A stretch of 64,000 bases of DNA from Pomacea canaliculata (Eukaryota; Mollusca; Gastropoda; Architaenioglossa; Ampullariidae). Under the pieces are notes generated by a model, which was not told where the DNA came from, did not search any database, and saw only the letters and a program-made list of their open reading frames with translations. A program made the translations under genes and the position numbers. This document shows positions 38,001 to 51,400 of this stretch, in pieces. Location: contig NC_037598.1 of assembly GCF_003073045.1 (NCBI RefSeq), forward strand, positions 10,950,486-11,014,485, in the 5' to 3' direction. Position 1 is the first letter of the stretch, and each line of letters begins with the position of its first letter.

Positions 38001-41000
38001 TTTTGGTGATATAAGTGTCACAAATCCAGATATTGCAGGCTTTATGGTAAACAGAACCCAGTACTGTTTTTGGTGAAAATGCAACCTTTGCTCTAAATAT
38101 CTTGTCGTCCAGGTATCTGAAGCAGATCCTCCGGGCACCCTCGTCACTGTAGTGTCTGCAACAGACCAAGATATTGGGTCGGACGGTGTTGTCACCTTGT
38201 CTATCACAGGTGAGTACTTAATTTTGGTTATGTGCATGCTGGCCTCACTTTTTGAATGAGTACCTGAACTTTCAAAGGGTTTAGGACAAAAAAAAAAACC
38301 AAAAACACCAAGACAAGTAAGATCATTCACACCTCACTCCACAAAGACCAAAATGTTTCAGTGCTACTTTTTGATCGTCCAAAAAGATCTTGTCAGGTAT
38401 TGATGTTTAGCTCAAAATCTGTGTCGAGGTTCCGGTTCCTTTGACAAGATTCCCACTCTCTTATACCATTGCGCAGGTGGAAACACAGGCAATGCGTTTA
38501 CGATACTGTCGAATGGAGAAATTCGAACCTTGTCAACCTTGGACTACGAAGGAGGCACGATCAGCTACAACTTGGTCGTCACGGCAACGGACGGAGGCTC
38601 GACCCGTCGTTCTGCCTCCACCACCATCTCCATCGCCATCAGCAACGCCAACGACAACTCCCCTGTCTGCACCTCCACCCTGATTACAGCGACCTTACCA
38701 GAAAGCGCCACAACAACTACTGTAGTGAGTAGCTCTTCACGCTCTTGATTTTTCTGCAGTAAAGGCAGTGTGTTGTGCTCCAGAGTAAAAGAAGGGTTAC
38801 TTATCAAATAATAAGCAAGGTGTCCTCATCTCGAGTAAGAGCATAGCTGAATGAGTAGTGGGACACATCCTAGAGCCGAGGATATTGTAAGAATCTAGAG
38901 TAAGAGGATTTTTTTTAATAGAGAGGAAGAGCAACATATCGTGCTTAGCAGTACGAGTAATGTGTTCTGTTCTAAAGTTCGACAACCATTTTGTATCTTA
39001 TAACCAGAAAGATTTGCATTGTCTGCAGTAAAAGTAGCGTGTCACTTGTTATTTTTCTACAAGAAATAAAGCAATGTTTTATTACTTTTAGTCAAGCAGT
39101 TTACAGTGGATGTGGTAATTAATAACTAAATTAATGAGCAACACTAAAAACACCAACAGATATTTTCACGTTTTGATACTTATGTGAGCTAATGTAACTA
39201 GCGATTTTAGGGGGAACTCCAAAACCAAAACAATTGGAAATCCTGTTCTTACTCCTCCTCGTCGTCGTCATAATCATCATCACCTGAACCGATGAAAAAT
39301 ATTAATAAGGAGGAATTAATTTGGAGGAAGGGCACAGATCTGTGTCTTTTCCCTTGTGCAAATAATGGAACCTTTTATTATTTACTATCTCTTTCCTAAA
39401 AAAAAAAATTGCATACGATTATATTGAAAATTGAATTTCAGGTGGCAAGTCCATCTTGTTCGGATGCTGATGGCAACACACTGACTTACACCCTGGTTTC
39501 CGGTAACACGGACTCAAAGTTTGCTATCAGCAGTTCCAGTGGGCAGATAACCCTTGCCAACAGTAAGAGAAATAAATAATCCTCCTAAATTTTTATTCAT
39601 TCTCTGAGTACCTATAACTTTAATACATACCAAAAAAATAGAAACCACAATTTTTAAAAACTGCTTTAGTCACATTAAGAAACCAAACATTTTTTCAACA
39701 AAAAAAAAAAAAAAAAAAAAAAATCAGTCTGGTTTCTATTTCTGTTTGTTTATTTAAATTTTATTAGCATGTCTTTCGCATTCTCTGTCCAAGAGTAACA
39801 TTTCAGAATTAATTAAAATTTTTTGGAGTTGAATTGCAAAATTTCATTAGCCACACACATACACATATAAACAGTTCAGTTTTAATTGCACGTGCTGGCT
39901 GGACTTGCCCTTTCAGCTGTGGACTACGACTCTGGCACCAAGTCATACGTTCTCCAGGTCTCGGTGACTGACGGCACCAACGTTCAGACACTAACTGTCA
40001 ATGTCAACATCTCTCCCGTCAACGAAGCTACTCCGACCTTCACCTCGTCTCCAACGGTTACGGTCAGCGAAAGCGAGGCTGCGGGTTACGTCGTGACAAC
40101 GTACACAGCCACGGACTCTGACCTCGCGCCTCACGCCATCACACAGTACGCCATCACTGCCGGTTGGTAGCTCTTTTTTTTTTTTTTTATAATTAAAAAC
40201 TTTTTCTCATTTTCGGTAAAGGCGTGGTGTCTTACTTTGAGCAACTTCCTGACTTGTTTTTTTTCAGTAACACAGAGCGGAAGCTCGCTGTTCTCGATCG
40301 ACAGGTCGTCAGGAACCATCAGGCTGCTCGCTCCACTAGATTACGATACACTTCCGGTGGGTTCGAAGCAGTATGTGGTGACTGTCACAGCGACTGATGG
40401 CGGTGGGCTTGTGGTGAGTTCATTTTCACTTGGGTCTCTTCGTGTTGGTGGTGGTGTTGGAGAAAACAGATTACCTCTGAACTTAAAAAAAAAAACAACC
40501 GCTCAAAGCAAAACCCAGCATTACCAACAAAATGTTGTTTTTCTTTGCGCAGGGCACAGGATCGGTGACAGTGGCCGTTTCCGATGTCAACGACAACGCC
40601 CCAGTCTGCTCGCAGTCGAGCTGGTCGACCACAGTCCTCGAGTCTGTTTGTGAGTTGTAAGATGAACTAAAAATAGCGATAATGTTTAACAGCCTTTTAT
40701 GTTAGTTTTGGTTTGGATTTTCATGTTTACTGATGTTCTAACTTACACATTTTACTTTCACCACAGCAACATTCCCCTCTGTCGTCATCAATTCCCTTGG
40801 CTGTTCGGATACAGAAGACGGAACGTCCTTGACCTACACGCTGAATCAGAGCCCGGGGTCAATGTTCAGTGTTGTCAATGGAAGGATCGAACAAAATGGT
40901 GAGAACCTCATCATTCTTCCGCTATAAACACATAGCGTCTTTCCTTCAGTTGTCTGTGGTCTCTACTTTTTTTTAATTTTATTTTTCCGAGGAAGAGACA

Positions 41001-44000
41001 AAAAGAGAGAAGGTGAGAAAAAATGTTAGCGAGAGAAAATATTTCCTTCATTTTCCAATTATTACCTCAAAGAAGATAGATGAAACCAAGCTGAGCACCT
41101 AAAAATTCTGTGCATAAGCGATCCTGTACAAGTTTTTTCCTGGCTTGATATTTTATTCGTTATTCAGCCGCAGTGGACTACGAGTCGTCTCCCTTGCACG
41201 TCCTGTCGGTGGTCGTCGCCGACTCCGGCACGCCATCCCTTTCTACCACCGTCATCGTGAACATCATAGTACAGAACGTCAACGAAGGGCCACCCGTCTT
41301 CGGCGGACCATACACCGCCACCAAGGCGGAGAACGTGGCCATCGGAACCTCGGTGGCGCAGCTGGTGGCCACGGACCCGGACGGCGCCACGAACTCTTAC
41401 GGCAACCCGCAGTACTCCATCCTGTCCGGCGACCCCAACGGGCAGTTCAACATCGACTCGTCCACGGGACTGGTCACCACGAGGGCGGCGCTGGACGCCG
41501 AGACGACTGCCTCCTACATCCTGGTGGTTCAGGCTCTGGAAAAAGGCGGCGCCAACTCGGCAACAGCCACCCTAACGGTCACCGTCACCGACGTTAATGA
41601 CGTCACGCCGTCCTGCACCGTTAGCACTTTCGCCAGGACGGTCAGCGAGGCCACAGCCACAGGCTCCACCATCCTGACGCTGACCTGCACGGATGGCGAC
41701 GTCACAGCCACGACTCTGACCTACAGTCTGGCCAGCGGCGACGCGTCACTCTTCGCAATGACGTCAAATGCACTGACCCTGAGTGCGCAGCTGGATTATG
41801 ACGTCGGCACGACCAAATATGACGTCACCATCCAGGTCTCGGACGGCGTCCACTCCGCATACGTGGTCGGATCTGTGTCTGTTGGACCTGTCAACGAGTT
41901 TGACCCAGTATTCTCGCAGAGTATGTATGCATTTCAGTGTGTTTGCGTTTGTGTTGTATTCAAGTGGTTAGAGCGCTGGCGTCCGAACTGAGAGGCATGC
42001 AGGTTCGAAACCCGAGTCGTTTTACATTTAATTATACAGATGCCGTGGTGTTACATGTTTTCCAGCTGCTACTAATGTTAGGTTAACCAACCACCGAAAT
42101 GTCACCCTCAACCTTAATCGACATGTAAGTTTTTTGTGTGGTTTGCAGCAACCTACACGACCTCCGTCAGCGAGAGCTTCTCGGTGGGAGGCACGGTAAT
42201 AACGGTGACAGCCACGGACGGCGACTCCAGCAGCACGGCGGACGGCGTGGTGACCTACGGCTTCGTCTCCTCGTCTTCGACATTCGCCATCGTCTCCTCG
42301 TCGGGAGCCATCGTCCTGTCTTCGTCGCTGGACCGGGAGCTGGTGGCGACGTACACCTTGCTGGTAACCGCCCACGACGTCGCCACAACCGTCACGGCGA
42401 CTGTCAGCATCATTGTCAACGACGTCAACGACAACCCCCCAGTGTTTGCTTCGGCGCTGTACACGTAAGCAAATATCTAAAAAAAAATGTCACCCATTTC
42501 ATGTCATTTTTTCCTTCGCTGCTTATCTTCAATTTTTTTTTTTTCTTATTTGGGCATTTTGTTGAATATTTTTATTTTTCCTTTTATGTGATTCCTTTTT
42601 CTTTCACTGACTAATATCTTTTCCCTACTTTAATTTCTTTATCTTTAAATATGCTCTGCTCCTCATAAAAGAGTTATGTTTTTCTTTTCTCGATTGATAA
42701 TATCTCTTCAGTCTAAGACTCTTATAAAGACTCACGACTAACCACCACACAAAAAAGAAAGGATGAAATTTATGAATATACTGACCAACAAAGAGGAAGA
42801 ATATTAAAGAAATTTGCTATTTTAAAAAATTGTAATATTGAAAAAAATTGAAATATGCTATGCTAGCAGCAGCTGTAAACATCTTTCTCAGAGCCGCAGT
42901 CTCCGAGACGGCTTCTTCACCAGCGACAGTCGTGACCGTGTCGGCCAGCGATGCGGACGATCCTGCAACCAACAACAACGGCGTCGTCGTCTATTCCATC
43001 ACGGGTGAGCAACTTTCACTCTCCCCGGGTAGTTAAAGCGTGTGTCAATACTCAGAAAAAATGCATCTCTTGACACTAACTTATTCGCAATTTCAGCTGG
43101 GAACACCAACGGCCACTTCACCATCGGCTCCAGCACCGGGGTCATCACAACCACCACGCAGCTCAACGCGGCCTCGCTCAGCAGCTACATTCTGACCGTG
43201 ACAGCCAAGGACCGCAACGGAGCCAGCGGTGCTCTCAGCGCCACGTGTCTGGTGACGGTGACCGTGACCGCGGTGAACCAGTACGACCCCGTGTTTACGT
43301 CATCAACTTACAGCTACACTGTAGCAGAGAACACGGCAGTGGGCACGGAACTCGTGCAGGTGAGAGACGAGGACGGGGAGTGAGGGAAGAAATGAGAGGC
43401 CAGTATGATGGGTGAGAGGCAGGTGACAGGGGAGATAAAGGTTTACAGAGGAGAGGTGGGTTGACGTTGACAAGTCATCGGGCCGTGAGGAAGGAGTGGT
43501 GGACAAAATAGGGAAAAGGGAGTAGAGAACGGAACCAAGTTTCTACTTTATTACTGAAGATTTACTTATGTAACCTTCACATTGATACATTCATTGTTTT
43601 CTGACACGACTCTCAAGGTGTCGGCAACGGATGCAGACAGCGGAAGTGGCGGAGTAGTGACGTACTCCATGACATCACACACCAAGTTTCTGCTTTCCGC
43701 GGACGGCTGGATCTCCGTCAAAGCCGCCCTCGACCACGAAACCACGCCCACCGCTTACACCTTCGACGTTATCGCCTACGACCAGGGCAGCCCTCAGCGT
43801 AGCGCCACGGCCACCGTCAGTATCACCATTGGCGACGTCAACGACAATACGGCCCTATGCACACTGAGTGTCGTCTCGGTCCAGAAGCGGGAGGACTACA
43901 CGGGTACGATCACGACCTTGACCTGCACGGATGCTGATGCCGGCAGCAACGCAGCATTGACCTACACCATCCATAGTGTGGACGGGGTTGCAGGTGGGGG

Positions 44001-45424
44001 CGCTGGCAGCTTTTCCGTTAGCAGCGCGGGGGTGGTCAGCGTGTCGCAGTTGAACTACGAGGTTGCGACTTCACACGAGGTCGTGGTGGTGGTGGCAGAC
44101 GGGGGATCCCCGCCGCGATCGACATCGGTGCTGGTGGTGGTGACGGTGTCGGACGTGAACGAATTCGACCCGGCATTCTCCTCGACGCCTTTCTCTGCCA
44201 ACATTGCTGAAAACGAGGCGCTCGGCGCCACCGTCCTTAGCGTTACCGCCTCCGACAGCGATGGTTCCGACACCATGACGTACTCCCTGTCAAGTACAAC
44301 GTACCTGGAGGTGAGCGCCCTCACCGGTGACATCACGTTAAAGGCGCGGCTAGATTACGAAACTACGCATTCTTACTCTGTTGACGTCTGCGCCACCGAT
44401 TCCAACACCGTGGATGCGCGGCGAAGTGTCTGCGTGGCCATCAGCATCACCGTGACGGACGCCAACGACAACGACCCCATCTTTGCCCCAAGCGTGTACG
44501 TCGCCAGCGTCGACGAGAACACCAGCGCCGGCACGACGGTGGTGACCGTAACAGCCACCGACCGAGACGTCCTGGCAGCTGGGGGAACTGTTTCGTACTC
44601 CATCGCCTCGGGTAACACGGGAAGCGTCTTCCGGGTGGATGCCGCGGCAGGTCACGTCGTCATCGACGATAACACCGGCCTGGACTACGAAGCAGTGCGG
44701 GTGTTCAATCTGGTCGTCGCAGCAAACGACGGAGGAGGCCGGTCTGCGCAGGCCGTGGTCACCATCACCGTCAACCCTCGCAACGAAGCCACGCCCACTT
44801 TCTCGCCGGCTTCGTCGACGATATCAATTGCCGAGAACGCAGCTGTGGGGTTTTCCGTGGCCACCATCACAGCGACAGACGCCGATAGTGGTCCGGACGG
44901 CCAACTAACCTACAGCATCACCGCTGGGGCTTCGGGCAAGTTCGCCATCGAGTCGGCGTCAGGGAAAGTGACTCTAGTGGCCAGCCTCGACAGGGAGACA
45001 ACCCAGTCGTACGTCCTGCGGATCGAAGCTGTCGACGGCGGCACCACCAACCCCAGCGCCAAGACCGGCACCTACTCACTCACCATCGACGTCACGGACG
45101 TGAATGACGTCACTCCGGCCTGTACTAATGCGTACTATTCCGCGGCCGTTCCCGAAGACTCCGCGGTGGGCGCTGCCGTCACAACCCTGACCTGCTCCGA
45201 TGGGGATCTTGACCCGTCGAACCTCAACAACGCCCTGACGTACACCATCACGGGGGGCAACTCTGCAGGACACTTTGCAGTCGGCGCCTCGGGAGCCGTG
45301 ACGGTGTCAGCAGCCTCGTTAGACCGAGAGACGACATCGTCGTACATACTGACGATAGAGGTTGCCGACAGGGCTACTAGTGGCAAGCTGACCACAACAG
45401 TCACGGTTAATGTGGATATAACAG

Positions 45425-45468
<44 letters not shown>

Positions 45469-48400
45469 CGACGACAACGTCGATGATGATGATGATGATC
45501 ACTGTAGTTTAATTAGAATAAATGGATAGAAAAAAATGAGAAGACCAACTCCTCAACATGAACGCTCTGTTTTGTTATTTATTTATATTTTTATTTGTAT
45601 TTATAGTTTTTTACATTTATATTTTTTATATTTGTATTTTATTTATATTTGTTATTTAAGGATTCCATTAGTATTTTAGTTTTATGTTGGTTTAAGATTT
45701 CGGTTTAGGATTATATAGTTTCTTTCGGTGAAGTTCGTTTCCTTCTGTTAAGATGTCAACGACAACCGGCCAGTATTTACATCCAGCCCCTACACACTAG
45801 CAGTTGCTGAAAACCGCCCTGTGGGCTACACGGTGGGCACTGTGTCTGCGACTGACCAGGATGCTGGCTCCAACGGTACCTAGCTCTTACAAACGGTTTT
45901 TTTCCCGCAGTAGATAAGTTTTAAAATCATTGACTGCAATTAAAGTGAGGCAGCACTAGTAAAGGTCAGGACCCTACATCAGCGGAACATGTCATGTGAT
46001 GTATTTGATGTATTACCGTGTATTTGTTGTATTTGTTGTGTTGTCTCTGTTTAATTTTTAATTTCAACATCCTATGTTAAACTGATTTCGATTTTTCCGG
46101 AACAACATTGCAGCCGCCATTACCTACAGTCTTGTTTCTGCATCCATTGCTGGAAAATTTGCTGTCGACGCTACTACTGGTGTTGTCACCGTCGCTGGTG
46201 CCTTGGACTACGAGACGACGACGAGCTATACTCTGGTGGTCAGCGCTACAGACCGAGGAGCCGTGCCCCTGTCCGCCACCACCACCGTCTCCATCTCCGT
46301 GTCAGACGTCAACGACAACGGCCCCATATGCGTGGCGTCGGTGTACACCGCCACCTTGCCCGAGAACGCCGACCCTGCCACGGCCGTAGTCGTCACGGTG
46401 TCCTGTCCTGATGCAGACACACCTGTGAGATGCCCTCTTCTTTTTTCCATCGTTCTTTCATCATCTCTCCGTTCATCTGTTTATTTAACCACGTTTGCAT
46501 GTAAACAACGGTACAGAAAACACATCTCGTCACTCCCTTTATGTACTCTCTTTTAACATCGTTTTCATTATATTTCGTCTTTGTTGTCTTTATGTCACAT
46601 CTCGCTATTCCCTCAAAGTTTGTTTTTCTCTTCCCTTCTTTTTTTTACAAATCCACTGAAAGCATCCATATTCCTTTCTTTTTATTCTTTTATGCTTATT
46701 GATATTTGTGGTCCAGTGATGGGGAGCCTTTTTTTAAGCCAATAGCCATTTGAATTTTTATAAGATCATTCGCGAGTATATAAAAATTATGAAATTTAAA
46801 ATTTTATTTGGTTAAGTCGTAGTTTTGCCACGTATGTTAACACTTTTGTCTACCTGACACAGACTGTACTCTGAGTCACTGTCTGTGCCTTCAGTCTTTC
46901 TCCAGACCCGACCAGGTGCTGCTTGCAATTTCTATTTCATTGCCGGAGCTAATGTTATCTCAAAACACAATTGAGACACACAAACACAGAGAAGATTTTT
47001 CGAGGGTAATTTCTGTTTCAGGTTGTGACCTACTCCCTGACAGACACAAAATTCGCCGTGAACCCCTCGACGGGCGTCGTGTCTTTGCTCTCGGCCCTCG
47101 ACTGCGAGACTGCGCAGGCGCACACACTCACCGTCACAGCGTCAGACGGCACCTACACGGCCACCACGACCGTCCAAGTAAGGATTGTTGTATTCTCAAT
47201 GCTCCTTTGCTATAATAATGAAATACTGTGAGCAGTTATTTTGACATTGAATTTGCTATTTCGCGCTGTAATTGTCATGATCATAAATAATAATAGTAAA
47301 TGTCATAGACACAGTTATGGTTCCTTTCCTTATCCCTACCCATGATTTAGCACGAGAGATCATTCATAAGCTTCACAAACTTACCCTGGCTTCCGTAAAG
47401 CCGGGTTACAGCGAGGAGCATCAATAATTTGCTTTACGTGAAAGGTTACGGTGACGGACATCAACGAATTTGACCCAGCATTCGCCCCCACCACACCCTA
47501 CACAGCCTCCGTGTCCGAAGACTCCCCCGCGGGCTACACCGTGCAGGACGTGGACGCCAGCGATGCGGACGTTACTGACAACGTCTTGACATACAGCATC
47601 ACCAGTGGAAACGCAGCCGGCAAGTTCACCATCGACTCCGCCACGGGTGTCATCCAGGTGCGTTGCCAGGTTTTTAATCTGGCATGTTCGAGGGATGAAT
47701 GCAGGGATGGACACGATGGATGTAGAGCTTAAGACCCAAGATTTTGCTGCAAACATTATTTATTTATAGTTTGTTTAGTAAACAAATTAAATTGTAAAGG
47801 TACCCGTAGTTGGATCTTCGTGGGATGACATGTAAAATGTCGATCCCAGTCCTCTGCTAGTGGCTCCTGACTTTTCCTAATAAATCACGTATCTATTAAT
47901 TGGTGAACATGGGAGAAAACTCCATTTAAAGCCTGGGAAAAGCATCATAACGGAGATCTTCTCTATCGAAATGGAACCAGAAACCACCAGCCTAAGGACC
48001 CTCCCACTAATTTCTCTTCACCTCCCAGCCAAAACCGTGGGACTGTTGACCACACCCCGTTTATCCAAGGTGTTACGCAGGGTGGTCTTGTAAACTTATC
48101 CGACTTATCTGCCCATTGTGTTCCTGCGGTAGGTTCTGGGATCGCTGGATCGCGAGACCACCTCATCGTATTCCCTGACCCTGAAAGTGGCTGATGGCAG
48201 CGGAGCAGGCTCTCGCAGCAGCACCACCTCCATCGTCATCACCATCACTGATGTCAACGACAACGACCCGGTGTGCAGTCCTGCTTCCTACGTCGCCTCC
48301 GTCAACGAAGACGTCGCGGTCTCCACCACCGTCGTGGCGCTGACCTGTTCGGATGCCGATGCTGGGGTCACTCTGGCGTACACCCTTCTGACTTCCGGAA

Positions 48401-51400
48401 ACACCGGCACGGCCTTCGCCATCGGCGCCTCGTCGGGGGCGATCACCGTGGCGACCGCACTGGACTACGAGACCCTGAAGGCCTACGCGCTGCGGGTGGA
48501 GGTCAGCGACCAGTCCACCCCGTCTGCACGAACGACCACCGTTCCTGTCAGTGTCGCCGTCCAACCCACGAACGAGTTTTCCCCCACCTTCCCAGCCTCG
48601 GGCTATGGCAACACGGACGTGTCAGAATCCACGTCTGTAGGAACCGTCATCCTCACTGTCACAGCCACGGATGGTGATGTAGGGCTACTGCAAGGTATAA
48701 TCTGTCCTTTGTGGTAACAACTACTATTGCCAAAAATTGTTTTGTCCAGATGTTTTTCTTGTTTTAAAGATTTATTTGTAACCATCTAAAGTAGAGCTCT
48801 ACGCCAGCGAATTCATTCAGCTAAAAGAAAATATACATCTCCGGGTTTGTGCTTGGCATTATATCTCAAATTATCTCTGGTATTTAAAGCTAATTTTTTT
48901 CATAACACAAGATCGATGTTGTTTTCCAGGAACTGTTCGCTACAGCATAATTTCTGGGAACTCTTTGGGTCACTTTGCCATTGACTCAGCCTCCGGTGGT
49001 ATCAAGGTGGCAAAAGCTCTGGATCGCGAAACCACTGCGTCCTACTCACTCTCAGTGAGAAAAGTGTTGTTAAAAATATTGTTCATTTGGCATAGACAGT
49101 ACCAACTAGCATATATATACAATGTAACGTTTTGTAGACAATGTTATTAAATGTAGACAATAAAACCTGGCATAATACATCAACTGTTTGACCTCCCATG
49201 ATCACTGATAAAGCCGTAATGATCAGATGTCGCATTCCAAATGTTTATGATGACATAAACAGCACAATGTCCAAAATATGCTTCTCTCCTCCCTTCATCT
49301 CATCTTTCTCTCTTTAGCCGATCAAGCAGATTTGAGGGAATAAAGTCTTCCCTTCATTGCAAAAAGGTTCGTTTCCAAGCTCAGAACATGCTTTTTTTTT
49401 TCAAAGATCAAAGCTGAAGATGAATTCACGGGGTCACCAACCTTAAGATCAGGGGTGACTACCGTCGGGATCACCATCTTGGACGTCAACGACAACTACC
49501 CCGTGTTCAACCCTACCCTGTACTCGGTCACAGTGCTGGAGACGGCCCCCACTGGAGGAACCGTTGCCACGGTTACAGTCAGCGATGACGACGCAGGTAG
49601 CCTTGTGTTAAGTGCGTGTGTGTGTGAGAGAGAAAGATACCACAACTGATACAAAATATTCTTTCTTTTAAAGTTATTACATTGAACAATCCATCTTCGG
49701 TTCAGCTACCTACAGGAATTAATTTTAAAACTGTTTAAATGAAGACGAAACAATTACAACTGTGCCATGTATGAAAGCTGGGTTGACTCTGTCTCAGGAC
49801 CTTTGATGAATATGCATTACTGTGATAAAACATGTGGAGGATATTCCGTACAGGTGGTTACTTGCTGTTTAGACCTCATGATCTGTTGATCATTCAGGCA
49901 CAAACACCGCCCTCACTGTTACGATCGTGTCCGGAAACACCGGAAATGCATTTTCGATCAGCGGAAGTCACGTCATACTGAATGCCAACCTGGACTACGA
50001 GACGACTACATCCTACGAGCTTATTCTGCGGGCAGCGGACCAGGGTACCCCGACACTGACAGCCCAGGTGAGGGCATCAGTCACGTGTCCCAGTGAATGA
50101 ACTGTCCTTGATGTTAGTTTGTTCGTTGGTTTGCTCCTTTGTCCTGTTATGTGTTTTTTCGTCTGCTTTTTTTTTTTTTTTGCCTTTGTTAGTTTTTCTG
50201 TTCCTTCCATCATTTCTTTCTTTCCTTTCTTTCTTAGCTCCTTATTACATTCTTTCGTTCATTCGTTTGAGTCGGTGCACGGGAAAGTCTGGTGGTTGTC
50301 TCAATCCAGGGTGTGGTTGCAGGCGATGGTCGTAGTCACAGTAGGCCCGGTAAACGAACAGGCCCCGCTCCTGACCGACACCTCAGTCACCCTCAGCATC
50401 TCCGAAGCAACGCCCATCGGCACTCTCATCTACACCGCCAGCGCCTCCGACAGCGACACAGGCGGCAACAACGACGGCACAGTCACTTATTCTATCATTT
50501 CAGGGGACACCACTCCCAACTCTTTCTACATCGGGTCTACTAACGGGAAGGTTCTGGTGCTGTCCACACTGGACTACGACACCCATCCTCAGGTGAGAGT
50601 TCGTATGGAGACCACAGTGACGTCACACACCTTGTGTGTGCGTGTGTGTGTGTGAGAGAGAGAGAAGGCTTCTGTTATACCTGGCTGTTCACAAGATAGT
50701 CACGTGTCTGCAGGCTTACACCTTGACTGTTGAAGCGAGGGATGGTGGAGGTCTGACAAGCACAGCACAGCTGACGATCACCCTTCTGGATGAAAACGAC
50801 AACACCCCGCAGTTCACCCGCAATACATACACCTCGACCCTCAACGAGAACGTCAGTTTGGGTACAACAGTCTTAACTGTAACAGCCACAGACCTGGACT
50901 CGGGTACCAACGGTCAGGTATCCTACTCCATTACAGGCAAGTCTTACTTGAGTAAAGGCAGACACTCTTCTTTCGAAAAGTAGATAAAGTTGATCATCGA
51001 ATTTTCTTTCTGCTTATTTTTTAAATTAATTTTTTTTCTTCGTATGGGTGGAAATTAATTTGGTCTGAAGGCACGATGTTCATAAATCCTGTCTACCCCA
51101 ACTTTCCAGGGTTCAACGGTCCAAGCTCCTTCACTATAGACTCCACGACAGGCATAATAACCACCAGTGGAATCATCGACTACGAGAGCCTTCATGTCAG
51201 GTACCTCGTCGTCAAAGCTGTCGACGCCGGCGCCACACCTCTCTCCTCTACCTGTCTCGTGCGCATCACCATCGTGGACCTCAACGACAACTCGCCGGTG
51301 GTAGTTCCTGACGACTTCACGGTCACCGTGGCGGAGGATGCAACGATCGGAACTCGGGTTGCAGCTGTTGCTGCCACAGACGCCGACTCCAGCGCCAACA

